A DNA stretch of 64,000 nucleotides from Streptosporangium lutulentum (GCF_030811455.1 NZ_JAUSQU010000001.1:6386001-6450000), one strand, 5' to 3'; shown: positions 34,679 to 43,613, counted from the stretch's first letter. Numbers and translations: made by a program. The notes: generated by a model not told the origin, from the letters alone.

Positions 34679-34760
34679 CGGGCTCGATCCACTCATGGGC
34701 ACGTCGCGAACGACTCGTGCCGCCTGTATGACTTCTTACGGAACTTCTCGCACACCACGG

Positions 34761-36041
34761 TCACTTCGCCTGTCCCCTGCGGTACGGCACGCCGTCCGCG
34801 GCGGGCATCCGGAGCCGCTGGGCGGCCAGCGACAGCACCAGCAGCGTGGTGATGTGCGGCGTGACCGAGGTGAACTCCGACGGGATGGTGTCGGTCAGCG
34901 CGAACAGGACGAACACGGCGATCGCCGCGATCCCGGTGATCAGCGCCGCCCTCGTGCGGTTCTGCTGGACGAGCTGGTAGACCGCCACGGCGGCGATGAG
35001 GATCGCCACGACCAGCAGCAGCGCGTGCACCGACTCGCCACCCCGGCGGAGCTGGAGCCCGTCGGTGTAGCCGAACAGCAGGGCACCGCCCGCCAGACCT
35101 CCCGGACGCCAGTTACCGAAGATCATGGCGGCGAGGCCGATGAAGCCACGGCCGCCCGTCTGGCCCTCGCGATAGGCGCTGGCCGCCACCTGGGACAGGA
35201 ACGCGCCGCCGAGACCGGCCAGTGCGCCGGAGACGACCACCGCGACGTACTTGTAGTAGTAGACGTTGACGCCCAGCGACTCCGCCGCCGTCGGGCTCTC
35301 GCCGCAGGAGCGCAGCCGCAGGCCGAACGCCGTGCGCCAGAGCACGTAGAACGTCAGCGGGACCAGCAGGATCGCCAGGATGGTGAGAAGCGAGACGTTC
35401 GTGGTCAGGCCGCGCAGGATGCCCGCCACATCCGACAGGAGGAACCACTGTTTGGCCTCCAGCCCCTTCAGATGGTCTCCGACCCACGGCAGGCTCACGA
35501 CGCCCGGTTTGGGCACCGGCGGCGACTGGGCGTCGCCGCCACCCGGCATGGTGGCGAAGGTGACCTTGGAGAGGTACTGGGTGACGCCCAGGCCCAGGAT
35601 GTTGATCGCGACGCCGGAGATGATGTGGTCCACCCCGAACGTCACGGTGGCGAGCGCGTGCAGCAGGCCGCCGAGGGCGCCGCCGAGCGCGCCGACGATG
35701 ACGCCCGCCCAGGGGTTGCCGAAGTGGATCGCGCCCCAGGCCCCGCCCCAGGTACCCATGATCATCATGCCCTCGAGGCCGATGTTGACCACACCGGCCC
35801 GCTCGGACCACAGGCCGCCGAGACCGGCCAGGCCGATCGGCACGGCCAGCGCGACGGCGGCGTTGATCGCTCCCGCCGAGGTGAGGTCGACGGCTCCGGT
35901 GACGGCGCGGGTGAAGGACAGCAGGAGGATCAGCCCGCCGATGGCGTACAGCAGGACCTGCCAGGTGAGCTTGAACCTCCTGGCCTTCTTCGGTTCCTCC
36001 ACGGCAGGGGTCTTCGCCACGGCCAGACCGCCCTCGCTCAT
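34761..36041 (-). CDS. Nucleoside ABC transporter permease (second)
   Basis: A 426-residue permease of the branched-chain/BmpA-linked family with about ten helices. LGGLWSERAGVVNIGLEGMMIMG is the conserved family motif, and SCGESPTAAESLGVNV is the ATPase-facing loop. The ATG overlaps the stop of the first permease by 4 bp. With the lipoprotein and ATPase upstream it forms a nucleoside importer of the kind studied in Lactococcus (BmpA-NupABC) and Bacillus (YufNOPQ). It is followed by cdd 82 bp later. Confidence 0.94.
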   Translation of the reverse strand: MSEGGLAVAKTPAVEEPKKARRFKLTWQVLLYAIGGLILLLSFTRAVTGAVDLTSAGAINAAVALAVPIGLAGLGGLWSERAGVVNIGLEGMMIMGTWGGAWGAIHFGNPWAGVIVGALGGALGGLLHALATVTFGVDHIISGVAINILGLGVTQYLSKVTFATMPGGGDAQSPPVPKPGVVSLPWVGDHLKGLEAKQWFLLSDVAGILRGLTTNVSLLTILAILLVPLTFYVLWRTAFGLRLRSCGESPTAAESLGVNVYYYKYVAVVVSGALAGLGGAFLSQVAASAYREGQTGGRGFIGLAAMIFGNWRPGGLAGGALLFGYTDGLQLRRGGESVHALLLVVAILIAAVAVYQLVQQNRTRAALITGIAAIAVFVLFALTDTIPSEFTSVTPHITTLLVLSLAAQRLRMPAADGVPYRRGQAK

Positions 36042-37186
36042 GCCGACGCTCCTTCAGCCTGGGTGGGAGTCGCGCTCGCCAGCTGCCTGTTCACCCGGCG
36101 TTGCCCGGCCGAGACGCGATAACGGTGAACGAGCTCGTAGGCGATGATGACCGAGAGCACGATCGTGCCCTGCATGATCTGGACGATGTCCGGGGAGATC
36201 TCGTGCAGTTGCAGGATGTTCGACGAGGTGTCGAGGAAGGCCCAGAGCAGGGCGCCGAGCGCGATGCCCACCGGGTGGTTGCGGCCGAGCAGCGCGATCG
36301 CGATGCCGATGAAGCCGAGCCCCGTGGGGAAGTCCAGGCTGTAGCTGTAGGACTCGCCGACCAGTTGCGGTATGCCGACCAGGCCCGCCACGGCGCCGGA
36401 CAGCATCATCGCGATGAGGGTCATCCTCTTCACGTTGACCCCGCTGGCCACCGCGGCCGTCTCCGAGCGGCCGGTGGCCCTCAGGTCGAAGCCGAAGCGG
36501 GTCTTGTTGATCAGCACGTGGTACAGGATGCCCATGACGATCGCCAGGACGATGAGGCCGAACACCTTGGTCGTGGTGCCGGGGATGATCTCCAGGCCGG
36601 GCACCTGGCCGGACGCGCCGATCGGCTTGGTACCGATGTTGTTGCTGCCCGCGACCTCGACCGCGAGGCGGTCCTTGTTGAGGAGCCAGGCGCCGAGCGA
36701 GGTGGCGATGGCGTTCAGCATGATCGTGGAGATGACCTCGCTGACCCCCCGCCTGACCTTGAGCAGGCCGGCGATCGACGCCCATCCGGCGCCGATCACC
36801 ATGGCGACGAAGATGATCAGGGCGACGTGCAGGGGGGCGGGCAGGGTGACCGCCCCGCCCACGGCCGCGGCGACGAGCACCGCGAGGCGGTACTGGCCGT
36901 CCACGCCGATGTTGAAGAGGTTCATCCTGAACCCGATCGCCACCGCCAGCGCGGACAGGTAGTAGGTCGTCGCGGAGTTCAGGGTCAGCACGATCGACCG
37001 CGGCTGCGCGCCGTAGTCGACCATGAGGAGCAGGGTGTTCAGCGGAGGGTCGCCCGTGATCAGCAGGACGATCGAGGTGATCAGTCCGGCGAACACGATG
37101 GCCAGGATCGGCGCGATCAAAACCGGGCCGCCGAGGCGGACCCGGCCGAGGAGCCTGTCGGCGAAGGTCGACGTCTCGGGGCTCAT
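36038..37186 (-). CDS. Nucleoside ABC transporter permease (first)
   Basis: A 382-residue permease, partner of the gene after it. It has about eight to ten helices and the motifs LSALAVAIGFRMNLFNIGVDGQ and ATGRSETAAVASGVNVKRM (ATPase-facing loop). ATG 37186 is chosen with GGAGTGA 7 nt away. A 14-codon mini-ORF (37227-37183) links the ATPase stop to this start by ATGA overlaps at both ends, which may keep ribosomes moving through the junction. Confidence 0.93.
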   Translation of the reverse strand: MSPETSTFADRLLGRVRLGGPVLIAPILAIVFAGLITSIVLLITGDPPLNTLLLMVDYGAQPRSIVLTLNSATTYYLSALAVAIGFRMNLFNIGVDGQYRLAVLVAAAVGGAVTLPAPLHVALIIFVAMVIGAGWASIAGLLKVRRGVSEVISTIMLNAIATSLGAWLLNKDRLAVEVAGSNNIGTKPIGASGQVPGLEIIPGTTTKVFGLIVLAIVMGILYHVLINKTRFGFDLRATGRSETAAVASGVNVKRMTLIAMMLSGAVAGLVGIPQLVGESYSYSLDFPTGLGFIGIAIALLGRNHPVGIALGALLWAFLDTSSNILQLHEISPDIVQIMQGTIVLSVIIAYELVHRYRVSAGQRRVNRQLASATPTQAEGASA

Positions 37187-37223
37187 ACGATCACTCCGGC
37201 CGCCACGCGCGCTGTGTGGATGT

Positions 37224-38762
37224 TCATGCCGCCTCTCCAGCACCCGTCATGGCTGATCCGAGCTGCTCGGGCGTCACGTTCAGCGGGTTCACGTCCGCCA
37301 CGATGCGACCTCGCAGGATGACCTTCAGCGTGTCCGACAGGCCGATGAGCTCGTCGAGGTCGGCCGAGATGAGTAGTACGGCCAGGCCCGCGGCGCGGGC
37401 GGCACGAAGGTGGTCCCAGATCGCGGCCTGGGCGCCGACGTCCACGCCGCGCGTCGGGTGGGAGGCGATCAGGAACACCGGGTTCCCGCTCATCTCCCGG
37501 CCGATGATCAGCTTCTGCTGGTTTCCGCCGGACAGGGACGAGGCGTCCACGTCGATGCCCGGCGTACGGACGTCGTACTCCTCGACGATGCGCTGGGTGT
37601 CCTTGCGCGCCCCCGAGCGGTTGATCCAGAAGCCCCTGACATTGGGCCGTCTCGTCTGGTGACCGAGGATCCGGTTCTCCCAGAGCGGCGCCTCCAGCAG
37701 CAGTCCCTGCCGGTGCCGGTCCTCGGGGATGTAGCCGATCCCGGCCTCGCGGCGGCGCAGCGTCGGCCAGGCGGAGATGTCGTGCTCGCCGAGCCGGATC
37801 TCGCCGTCGGCGGCGCGCATGCCCATGATGGCCTCGACGAGCTCGGCCTGGCCGTTGCCCTCGACGCCGGCGATGCCGAGCACCTCGCCCTTGCGGATGT
37901 CGAAATCGACGGCGTCGACGATGCGGCGCCCCTCCGGCGAGTGGACGGTCAGACCGCGCACCGACAGTGCGACCACGTCGGTGACGGTGGACTCGCGGGT
38001 CTCCGGGCTGGGCAGCTCGCTGCCCACCATGAGCTCGGCGAGCTGCCTGGCCGTCACGTCCTTGGGAACCACGCTGGCCACGGTCGTGCCGCGCCGGATG
38101 ACGGTGATGGCGTCGGCGACCGAGAGCACCTCGTCCAGCTTGTGGGAGATGAAGATGATCGTGAGGCCCTCGCGGACCAGCACGCGCAGGTTGGCGAAGA
38201 GCTCCTCCACCTCGTGCGGCACCAGCACGGCGGTCGGCTCGTCCAGGATGAGGATCCGGGCGCCGCGATAGAGGACCTTCAGGATCTCCACCCGCTGCCG
38301 GGCGCCGACCCCCAGGTCCTCGACCGTGGCGTCGGGGTCGATACCGAGGCCGTAGGAGTCGGAGATCTGTATGATCTTCTTCCGGGCGGCGCCGAAGTCG
38401 AGGGCGATCCCGCCCTTGCGGGGCTCGCTGCCGAGAACCACGTTCTCCAGCACCGTCAGGTTGTCGGCCAGCATGAAGTGCTGGTGGACCATCCCGATGC
38501 TCGCGGCGATCGCGTCTCCGGGAGAGCGGAAGGTCGCGGCTTTCCCGTTGACACGGATCTCGCCCTCGTCGGGACGTTGCATGCCGTACAGGATCTTCAT
38601 GAGGGTGGACTTGCCCGCGCCGTTCTCGCCGACGATGGCATGCACGTGACCCTGGTTCACGGCAAGGGAGATGTCGCGGTTGGCCACGACGCCGGGGAAT
38701 CGTTTGGTGATCCCCTCGAGTTCGACGGCCGGAGTCGAGGTGTTGATGACGGCCTCCTCCAC
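37224..38762 (-). CDS. Nucleoside ABC transporter ATP-binding protein (double ABC)
   Basis: A 512-residue ATPase with two fused ABC domains. The first has Walker A GENGAGKST (about 41), signature VGARQRVEIL and Walker B ILILDEPTAV. The second has a degenerate Walker A (GVEGNGQAEL), as is usual in this family, with signature LSGGNQQKLIIGREM and FLIASHPTRGVDVG. GTG 38762 is chosen as it gives the normal length; its ribosome site is weak. It powers import by the two permeases downstream. It is separated from the lipoprotein gene by a hairpin that probably reduces read-through. Confidence 0.94.
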   Translation of the reverse strand: MEEAVINTSTPAVELEGITKRFPGVVANRDISLAVNQGHVHAIVGENGAGKSTLMKILYGMQRPDEGEIRVNGKAATFRSPGDAIAASIGMVHQHFMLADNLTVLENVVLGSEPRKGGIALDFGAARKKIIQISDSYGLGIDPDATVEDLGVGARQRVEILKVLYRGARILILDEPTAVLVPHEVEELFANLRVLVREGLTIIFISHKLDEVLSVADAITVIRRGTTVASVVPKDVTARQLAELMVGSELPSPETRESTVTDVVALSVRGLTVHSPEGRRIVDAVDFDIRKGEVLGIAGVEGNGQAELVEAIMGMRAADGEIRLGEHDISAWPTLRRREAGIGYIPEDRHRQGLLLEAPLWENRILGHQTRRPNVRGFWINRSGARKDTQRIVEEYDVRTPGIDVDASSLSGGNQQKLIIGREMSGNPVFLIASHPTRGVDVGAQAAIWDHLRAARAAGLAVLLISADLDELIGLSDTLKVILRGRIVADVNPLNVTPEQLGSAMTGAGEAA

Positions 38763-38804
38763 ACGGATGGCCTTGATTGCGGAACGTGATGGTGAAAGTA
38801 GGGC

Positions 38805-38838
38805 AAGAGGCCCGGGGGATTTGTCCACCGGGCCTCTT
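38805..38838 (-). terminator. Intercistronic hairpin between BMP lipoprotein and ABC ATPase genes
   Basis: AAGAGGCCCGG (38805-38815) pairs with CCGGGCCTCTT (38828-38838), an 11-bp stem with a 12-nt loop and no strong U-run. Its place inside the operon suggests partial termination, giving more binding protein than transporter. Confidence 0.65.
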
Positions 38839-38850
38839 ATTAGTACCAGT

Positions 38851-39930
38851 TCAGGAGGTCTTGTCCGGAACGGTGATCTCGCCGGAGATGATCTTCTGCT
38901 TGAACTCGTCGAGCTTGGCCTTGATGTCGTCGACCTGGCCACCGGTGGTGGAGTAGTCGACGCCGCCGGCCTTGAGGTCGTAGGACGTGGTGCCGGCCTT
39001 CACCGTGTTGTCGGCGAAGCTCTTCAGGAAGTCGAAGACCGCGACGTCGACCTTCTTGAGCATGGAGGTCATGATGACGCCCTGCAGATCGGCGGCGGCG
39101 GTCTTGGCCTGGTCGGAGTCGACGCCGATGGCCAGGCCGCCCGCGGCCTTGGCCGCCTCGAACACACCGCTGCCGGAGCCGCCCGCGGCCTGGTAGACCA
39201 CGTCGGCGCCCGCGTCGAACATGCCCTCGGCCGCGGTCTTGCCCTTGGCCGGGTCGGCGAAGCCGGTGAAGTCCGGCGGCTGGCTGAGGTACTTGCTGTC
39301 GATCTTGATGTCGGCCTTGACGGCCTTGGCCCCGGCGGCGAAACCGGCCTCGAACTTGTTGATCAGCGGCACCTGCACGCCGCCGATGAAGCCCACGTGG
39401 CCGCTCTTGCTCTTCAGCGCCGCGGCGGCACCGACGAGGAAGGAGCCCTGCTGCTCGGAGAAGAGCAGGTTGGAGATGTTCGGGCCCTTGGCGGCCTCGT
39501 CGTCGACGATCGCGAACTTGATGTCCGGGAACTCGGCGGCGACCTTCGCCACCGGACCGGAGTAGGCGAAGCCGATGGCGATGATCGGGTTGTAGCCGCC
39601 GTCGGCGAGCAGACGCAGCCGCTCCTCCTTGGCCGCCTCGGTCTCGCCGTTGCCGGCTTCGAGCTCCTTGGTCTCGGTGAGGCCGAGCTCGGTCTTGGCC
39701 TTGTCCAGACCGGCGGCGGCCGCGTCGTTGAACGACTGGTCACCACGCCCGCCGATGTCGTAGGCGAGACCGACCTTCGCGCCGCCCGCGGCCGGAGCCG
39801 CGCTGCTCGCTCCGCCACTCGGCGCGGCCGACGTGGCCGGCTCCTCGCTTCCACCGCACGCGGCAGCTCCCATGAGCATGCTGCCTGCCAGTGCTGTTGC
39901 GGCCAGCCTGCCGAATCGGTTCTGAAGCAA
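38851..39930 (-). CDS. BMP-family nucleoside-binding lipoprotein
   Basis: A 359-residue lipoprotein of the PnrA/BmpA family that captures nucleosides outside the membrane. The lipobox MGAAAC (Cys 25) is followed by a Ser/Ala/Pro linker, then VGLAYDIGGRGDQSFNDAAAAG, the conserved ligand-side loop. FAIVDDEA and GQVDDIKAKLDEFKQKIISGEI complete the family pattern. It starts with TTG (39930) 9 nt after AGGGGAG. It is the first gene of lipoprotein-ATPase-permease-permease-cdd-deoA. A palindrome overlies its promoter. Confidence 0.94.
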   Translation of the reverse strand: MLQNRFGRLAATALAGSMLMGAAACGGSEEPATSAAPSGGASSAAPAAGGAKVGLAYDIGGRGDQSFNDAAAAGLDKAKTELGLTETKELEAGNGETEAAKEERLRLLADGGYNPIIAIGFAYSGPVAKVAAEFPDIKFAIVDDEAAKGPNISNLLFSEQQGSFLVGAAAALKSKSGHVGFIGGVQVPLINKFEAGFAAGAKAVKADIKIDSKYLSQPPDFTGFADPAKGKTAAEGMFDAGADVVYQAAGGSGSGVFEAAKAAGGLAIGVDSDQAKTAAADLQGVIMTSMLKKVDVAVFDFLKSFADNTVKAGTTSYDLKAGGVDYSTTGGQVDDIKAKLDEFKQKIISGEITVPDKTS

Positions 39931-39989
39931 GATGGACTCCCCTCGCGTTTATGTGCACGCGCGAAGAGACGCACGGCAACCCTGCACGG

Positions 39990-40018
39990 AAGATAGTTGG
40001 TCAGAGAGGGTTGACCAA
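39990..40018 (-). promoter_or_regulatory. Promoter and operator of the nucleoside-uptake operon
   Basis: Minus strand TTGGTC (40018-40013) and TATCTT (39995-39990) are 17 bp apart. TTGGTCA (39997-40003) and TGACCAA (40012-40018) form a perfect 7-bp-arm inverted repeat with an 8-bp gap that covers the -35 and spacer. It is a candidate operator of a GntR- or DeoR-type regulator not present here. Confidence 0.6.
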
Positions 40019-40183
40019 ACCAACGCACGAGTCCGCAACAGGTCCGTTATGCAGCTCACGCCACCTTGTGACCAGCGGAGCCATCCGCGGCCACATCTTC
40101 GCCCGAGGGTAGTCCTTTACCTGGAGGACGGGTTCTGGTCACCACCGTGACAGGTGTTACGTGTGAGAAAGTCCGATTTATGG

Positions 40184-41431
40184 CTAATTGTCCAGATTGA
40201 GCGCCAGGAGCGGCTCGGTGGAGGCGGCGCTGGGCCGCCTCCCCTCCCAGAGCGCGGTCAGCGCGGTCGCCGCCAGGAAGCGCACGCCGGTGCCGATCGC
40301 GGTCTCGTCCACGTCGAAAGTGCCCTGATGGATGTCGGCCAGGTGCGTCGAGCCCGGAGTGCGGGTTCCGAGCCTGCCGTACGCCCCGGGAACGGACTCC
40401 AGATACCAGCCGAAGTCCTCGCCGCCCAGGCTCTGCTCCGTCGGCGCGACGGCATCCTCCCCGAGCACACCCTCCGCGGCCTCGGTCAGCATCTGCACGC
40501 TGACCTCGTCGTTGACCACCGGCGGAACCCCGCGCACGTAGTCCATCTCGGCCTCGACGCCGTAGGCGCCCGCGACCGACTCCAGCAGCGTCTTGATCAT
40601 GTCGGGAGCGGCGTGCCAGGCGGTCTCGTCCAGGCAGCGCACGGTGCCCTCGGCGATGCCGTCGTCCGGGATCGCGTTGGCGACCGAGCCCGCCTCGACC
40701 CGGCCCCAGACCAGGCTCAGCGACGAGCGCGGGTCCACCCTGCGCGACAGCGCGGCCGGCAGCTCGGTGAGGATCTTGGCGAGCGCGAAGACCAGGTCGG
40801 CGGTGAGGTGCGGCCGGGCGGTGTGCCCGCCGGGACCGCTGACCCGGATCGAGACCTTGTCGCAGGCGGAGGTGATCGGCCCGGCCTTGAGACCGACCTT
40901 GCCGACGTCCAGCCGCGGATCGCAGTGCAGGCCGAAGATCCGGTCGACCCCGCTGATACCGCCGGAGGCCATGACCTCCAGCGCCCCGCCGGGAAGCTCC
41001 TCGGCGGGCTGGAAGATCAGCCGGACCCGGCCGGGAAGCAGCCCGGCCTCCGCCTGCTGGGCGAGGAAGAGCGAGGTGCCGAGCAGGATCGTGGTGTGCA
41101 CGTCGTGACCGCAGGCGTGGCACACCCCGGGGACCGTGGAGCTGTAGGCCACGTCCTTCTCGTCGGGCACGGGAAGCGCGTCGATGTCGGCCCGCAGCGC
41201 CACCGTCGGCCCGTCGCCGCTGCCGACCTCGCAGATGACCCCGGTGCCGCGAGGCAGCACCGAGGGCACGAGGCCCGCCGCGGTCAGACGCTCGACGATG
41301 CGCTGCGTCGTACGGTATTCGGCGAACGCGAGCTCTGGATGCATGTGCAGGTCACGTCGGAAATCGATCAGCTCCCGCTCGCGACCGGCGAGGAAGGTGT
41401 CGAGTTCTCCCCGCAAATTACGCCCGCGCAT
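40184..41431 (-). CDS. M20D-family amidohydrolase
   Basis: A 415-residue zinc or manganese metallopeptidase-like amidohydrolase (aminoacylase/hippurate hydrolase group). Metal ligands are visible in DLHMHPEL (about 27), CHACGHDVH (about 108), PAEELPGGA and the late His in THLADIHQG. The dimerisation domain begins near KVSIRVSGPGGHTARP. I choose ATG 41431, just before the domain; an in-frame ATG at 41506 would add 25 basic residues. No signal peptide is seen, so it is cytosolic. The substrate (an N-acyl or amidated amino acid) is unknown. Confidence 0.9.
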   Translation of the reverse strand: MRGRNLRGELDTFLAGRERELIDFRRDLHMHPELAFAEYRTTQRIVERLTAAGLVPSVLPRGTGVICEVGSGDGPTVALRADIDALPVPDEKDVAYSSTVPGVCHACGHDVHTTILLGTSLFLAQQAEAGLLPGRVRLIFQPAEELPGGALEVMASGGISGVDRIFGLHCDPRLDVGKVGLKAGPITSACDKVSIRVSGPGGHTARPHLTADLVFALAKILTELPAALSRRVDPRSSLSLVWGRVEAGSVANAIPDDGIAEGTVRCLDETAWHAAPDMIKTLLESVAGAYGVEAEMDYVRGVPPVVNDEVSVQMLTEAAEGVLGEDAVAPTEQSLGGEDFGWYLESVPGAYGRLGTRTPGSTHLADIHQGTFDVDETAIGTGVRFLAATALTALWEGRRPSAASTEPLLALNLDN

Positions 41432-41857
41432 TACGTACCGTCCTATCCGCGCCAGCGGTCTGAATCGTCGACGCACCGTGCCACTGCCCAGGATCACGCA
41501 ATCCATGAGGCAGCCTCGAAAAAAAGCGACCGCCGCACCGATGGGCCGGAGTGGGTGTCACGAGCCACGCCAGTGCGGACTGAGAACCGTCGACATGGGA
41601 GCGACAAGCCGATGGTCTTGGGGCCGCCGTCACGTTGACGATGCCATCGACTTTATCCCTCCTGCCTGGCAGCTCGCCGCCATCTACACCAAATGTTTTG
41701 TCACCCCATGCCCCTCTTCTATGCCTTCTGACCCTCTCGAACCAGAGAAGATGACCCGGATTAACTAGATCGTGGCAGTCGCCGGTGGCCACACCGGGTC
41801 ATGTCACGGCGGCGGTGACAGCCTGTCACTCGATCCAAACCTGGCCGACCTGGCAAT

Positions 41858-41886
41858 TTGCATGGCCTCAGGTACCAGTCATAGAA
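41858..41886 (+). promoter_or_regulatory. Promoter of the ATP-grasp ligase gene
   Basis: TTGCAT (41858-41863) and ATAGAA (41881-41886), 17 bp apart, lie about 48 nt before the ligase ATG. The rest of the 41432-41933 gap has mixed-composition sequence and no gene that I can support. Confidence 0.45.
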
Positions 41887-41933
41887 CCCGGCGGAGTGAT
41901 GTAAACAGGAGAAATGCATGTTTCACTCCGCAT

Positions 41934-43349
41934 ATGATCGCTAACATCCCATTCGGGGAGAGGCAGTCGCGATTGAGCATCTTCGAACCGATCGAGGGGA
42001 CCCTGGTGGTTGTCCCCTCACTGTCGCTTCCACAAGATGAGCTGCGCAGGATCACCGCCGTCCGCTCCTACGAGGAGCGATTGCTGTTCCTCCTGCTCAC
42101 CCTCAAAAAACCCGACATGGAAGTCGTCTACCTGTCCTCCACGCCGGTGGACGACGCGATCGTGGACTACTACCTGAGCTTCCTCGACGATCCCGACGAG
42201 GGCCGCACGCGCCTGCAAATGATCAGTTTGGATGATCCGCACACGCAACCGCTCAGCGAGTCGCTGCTGCGCCGTCCGGACGTCATCGCGCGGATCCGCG
42301 AGGCACTCGGCGACGCGAAGGACACCTGGATGGTGCCGTTCGTGGTCAGCGAGTACGAGGAGCGGCTCGCCGAGATCCTCGCCCTGCCGATCTACGGCCC
42401 GGCCACCGCGCTGGCCCATCTGGGCTCCAAGAGCGGCGGGCGCATGGTCGGCGAGGAGGCGGGGGTGCCGGTGGTCAGGGGCTTCTCCAGCCTGCGGTCG
42501 CTGACCGAGGTGGAGCACGCGGCCCGCGCCATGGCCCCGGCGAACAAGCTGATGGTCAAGCTCAACAACAGCTACTCGGGGCTGGGCAACGCCATCGTGA
42601 TCAAGGACGACCGGCCGCTCACCGCCTGCCGTACGAGCTTCTCCGCGGAGGACGAGGACTGGACGACGTTCGCCGAGAAGATCGCCGAACGCGGAGCGGT
42701 GATCGAGGAGTTCCTCGACGACCGGCCCCTGTACTCCCCCAGCGCCCTGGCCAGGATCACCCCCGGCGGCTCCTACGACGTGGTCGCCACGCACGAACAG
42801 GTCCTCGGCGGCCCCAACGGGGACGTCTACCAGGGCTGCACCTTCCCCGCCCGGCCGGAGTACCGCGCCGAGCTGGGCGAGTGCGCCGAGCGGATCGCCC
42901 GCGTCCTCGCGAGCCGGGGCGTGGTGGGCCTGTTCGGTGTGGACTTCTTCGCCATCAAGACCGACGGCGGCTACCGGGCGCTGCTGTGCGAGATCAACCT
43001 GCGCATCGGCGGGACCACCCACCCGTTCGGCGCCGCGCTGCTCGCCACCGGCGGCACCTACGACCCGGGCACCGGCACGCTCATGTGCGGGAAGCAGTCC
43101 AAGTACTACGTGGCGACCGACAACTGCTCCGCCCCCTGCCTGCGGGGCCGCACGCCCGCGGAGGTCGTCAAGATGGTCCACGACGAGGGCCTCGGATTCG
43201 ACGACGGCACCCGTACCGGGAACGTGCTGCATCTGCTCGGGGCGATCCCCGGGTTCGGGAAACTCGGCTTCACCAGCATCGGCAACTCCGAGGAAGAGGC
43301 CGCCGAACTACACCGAAGGACCATTCGGGCGCTTCGCCAGTCCGCGTAG
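41934..43349 (+). CDS. PGM1-like ATP-grasp peptide ligase
   Basis: A 471-residue protein of the PGM1-related group (pre-ATP-grasp domain plus ATP-grasp), whose founding member joins a small acid to peptides in pheganomycin synthesis. The N-terminal part IEGTLVVVPSLSLPQDELRRI is the pre-ATP-grasp region. ATP-grasp features are NKLMVKLNNSYSGLGNAIV (nucleotide lysine and glycine loop), GAVIEEFLDD and LLCEINLRIGGTTHP (metal ligands). The C-terminal KYYVATDNCSA...RTPAEVVKMV part matches the family tail. No biosynthetic partners are adjacent. ATG 41934 has no ribosome site; AGGAG at 41907 serves a tiny upstream frame instead. The 3' end overlaps the convergent SCO4848-like gene by 42 bp. Confidence 0.85.
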   Translation: MIANIPFGERQSRLSIFEPIEGTLVVVPSLSLPQDELRRITAVRSYEERLLFLLLTLKKPDMEVVYLSSTPVDDAIVDYYLSFLDDPDEGRTRLQMISLDDPHTQPLSESLLRRPDVIARIREALGDAKDTWMVPFVVSEYEERLAEILALPIYGPATALAHLGSKSGGRMVGEEAGVPVVRGFSSLRSLTEVEHAARAMAPANKLMVKLNNSYSGLGNAIVIKDDRPLTACRTSFSAEDEDWTTFAEKIAERGAVIEEFLDDRPLYSPSALARITPGGSYDVVATHEQVLGGPNGDVYQGCTFPARPEYRAELGECAERIARVLASRGVVGLFGVDFFAIKTDGGYRALLCEINLRIGGTTHPFGAALLATGGTYDPGTGTLMCGKQSKYYVATDNCSAPCLRGRTPAEVVKMVHDEGLGFDDGTRTGNVLHLLGAIPGFGKLGFTSIGNSEEEAAELHRRTIRALRQSA

Positions 43350-43526
43350 GCCGATCACGCCCAGCACGATCGCGAGCACGATGTTGACGGCGATCAGGAT
43401 GCCGTGCACCACGTAGAAGGACGTCGGGTGACCGTCTGCGAGGTTGAAGCCAAGGTTGATCCATTCGAAGATCATGAAAGCGGCAAGGCCGATCAGAAAT
43501 CCGGCGATCTTTCGCGATATTTGCAT
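43308..43526 (-). CDS. SCO4848-family small membrane protein
   Basis: A 72-residue membrane protein with two helices (IAGFLIGLAAFMIFEWINLGF and FYVVHGILIAVNIVLAIVLGVIGL). Sequence and position next to a D,D-carboxypeptidase and a YihY-type gene match the Streptomyces SCO4847-4849 neighbourhood as I recall it. The ATG at 43526 has no ribosome site and follows an AT-rich stretch, so it may be leaderless. Function is unknown; conserved linkage hints at envelope work. Confidence 0.85.
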   Translation of the reverse strand: MQISRKIAGFLIGLAAFMIFEWINLGFNLADGHPTSFYVVHGILIAVNIVLAIVLGVIGLRGLAKRPNGPSV

Positions 43527-43613
43527 GGTGTCAGTATTCCGTTGCGTGGCTGACCCCTGGTCAGGGCATGAGTCGCCGCATGCGAATCGGCACGAAGCTA
43601 CCCTGAGGTCATT

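Noticed and set aside
41934..43349. A natural-product gene cluster around the PGM1-like ligase
   Set aside because: Neighbours on both sides are an amidohydrolase, envelope genes and trpS; no core biosynthetic enzyme or precursor peptide is seen.
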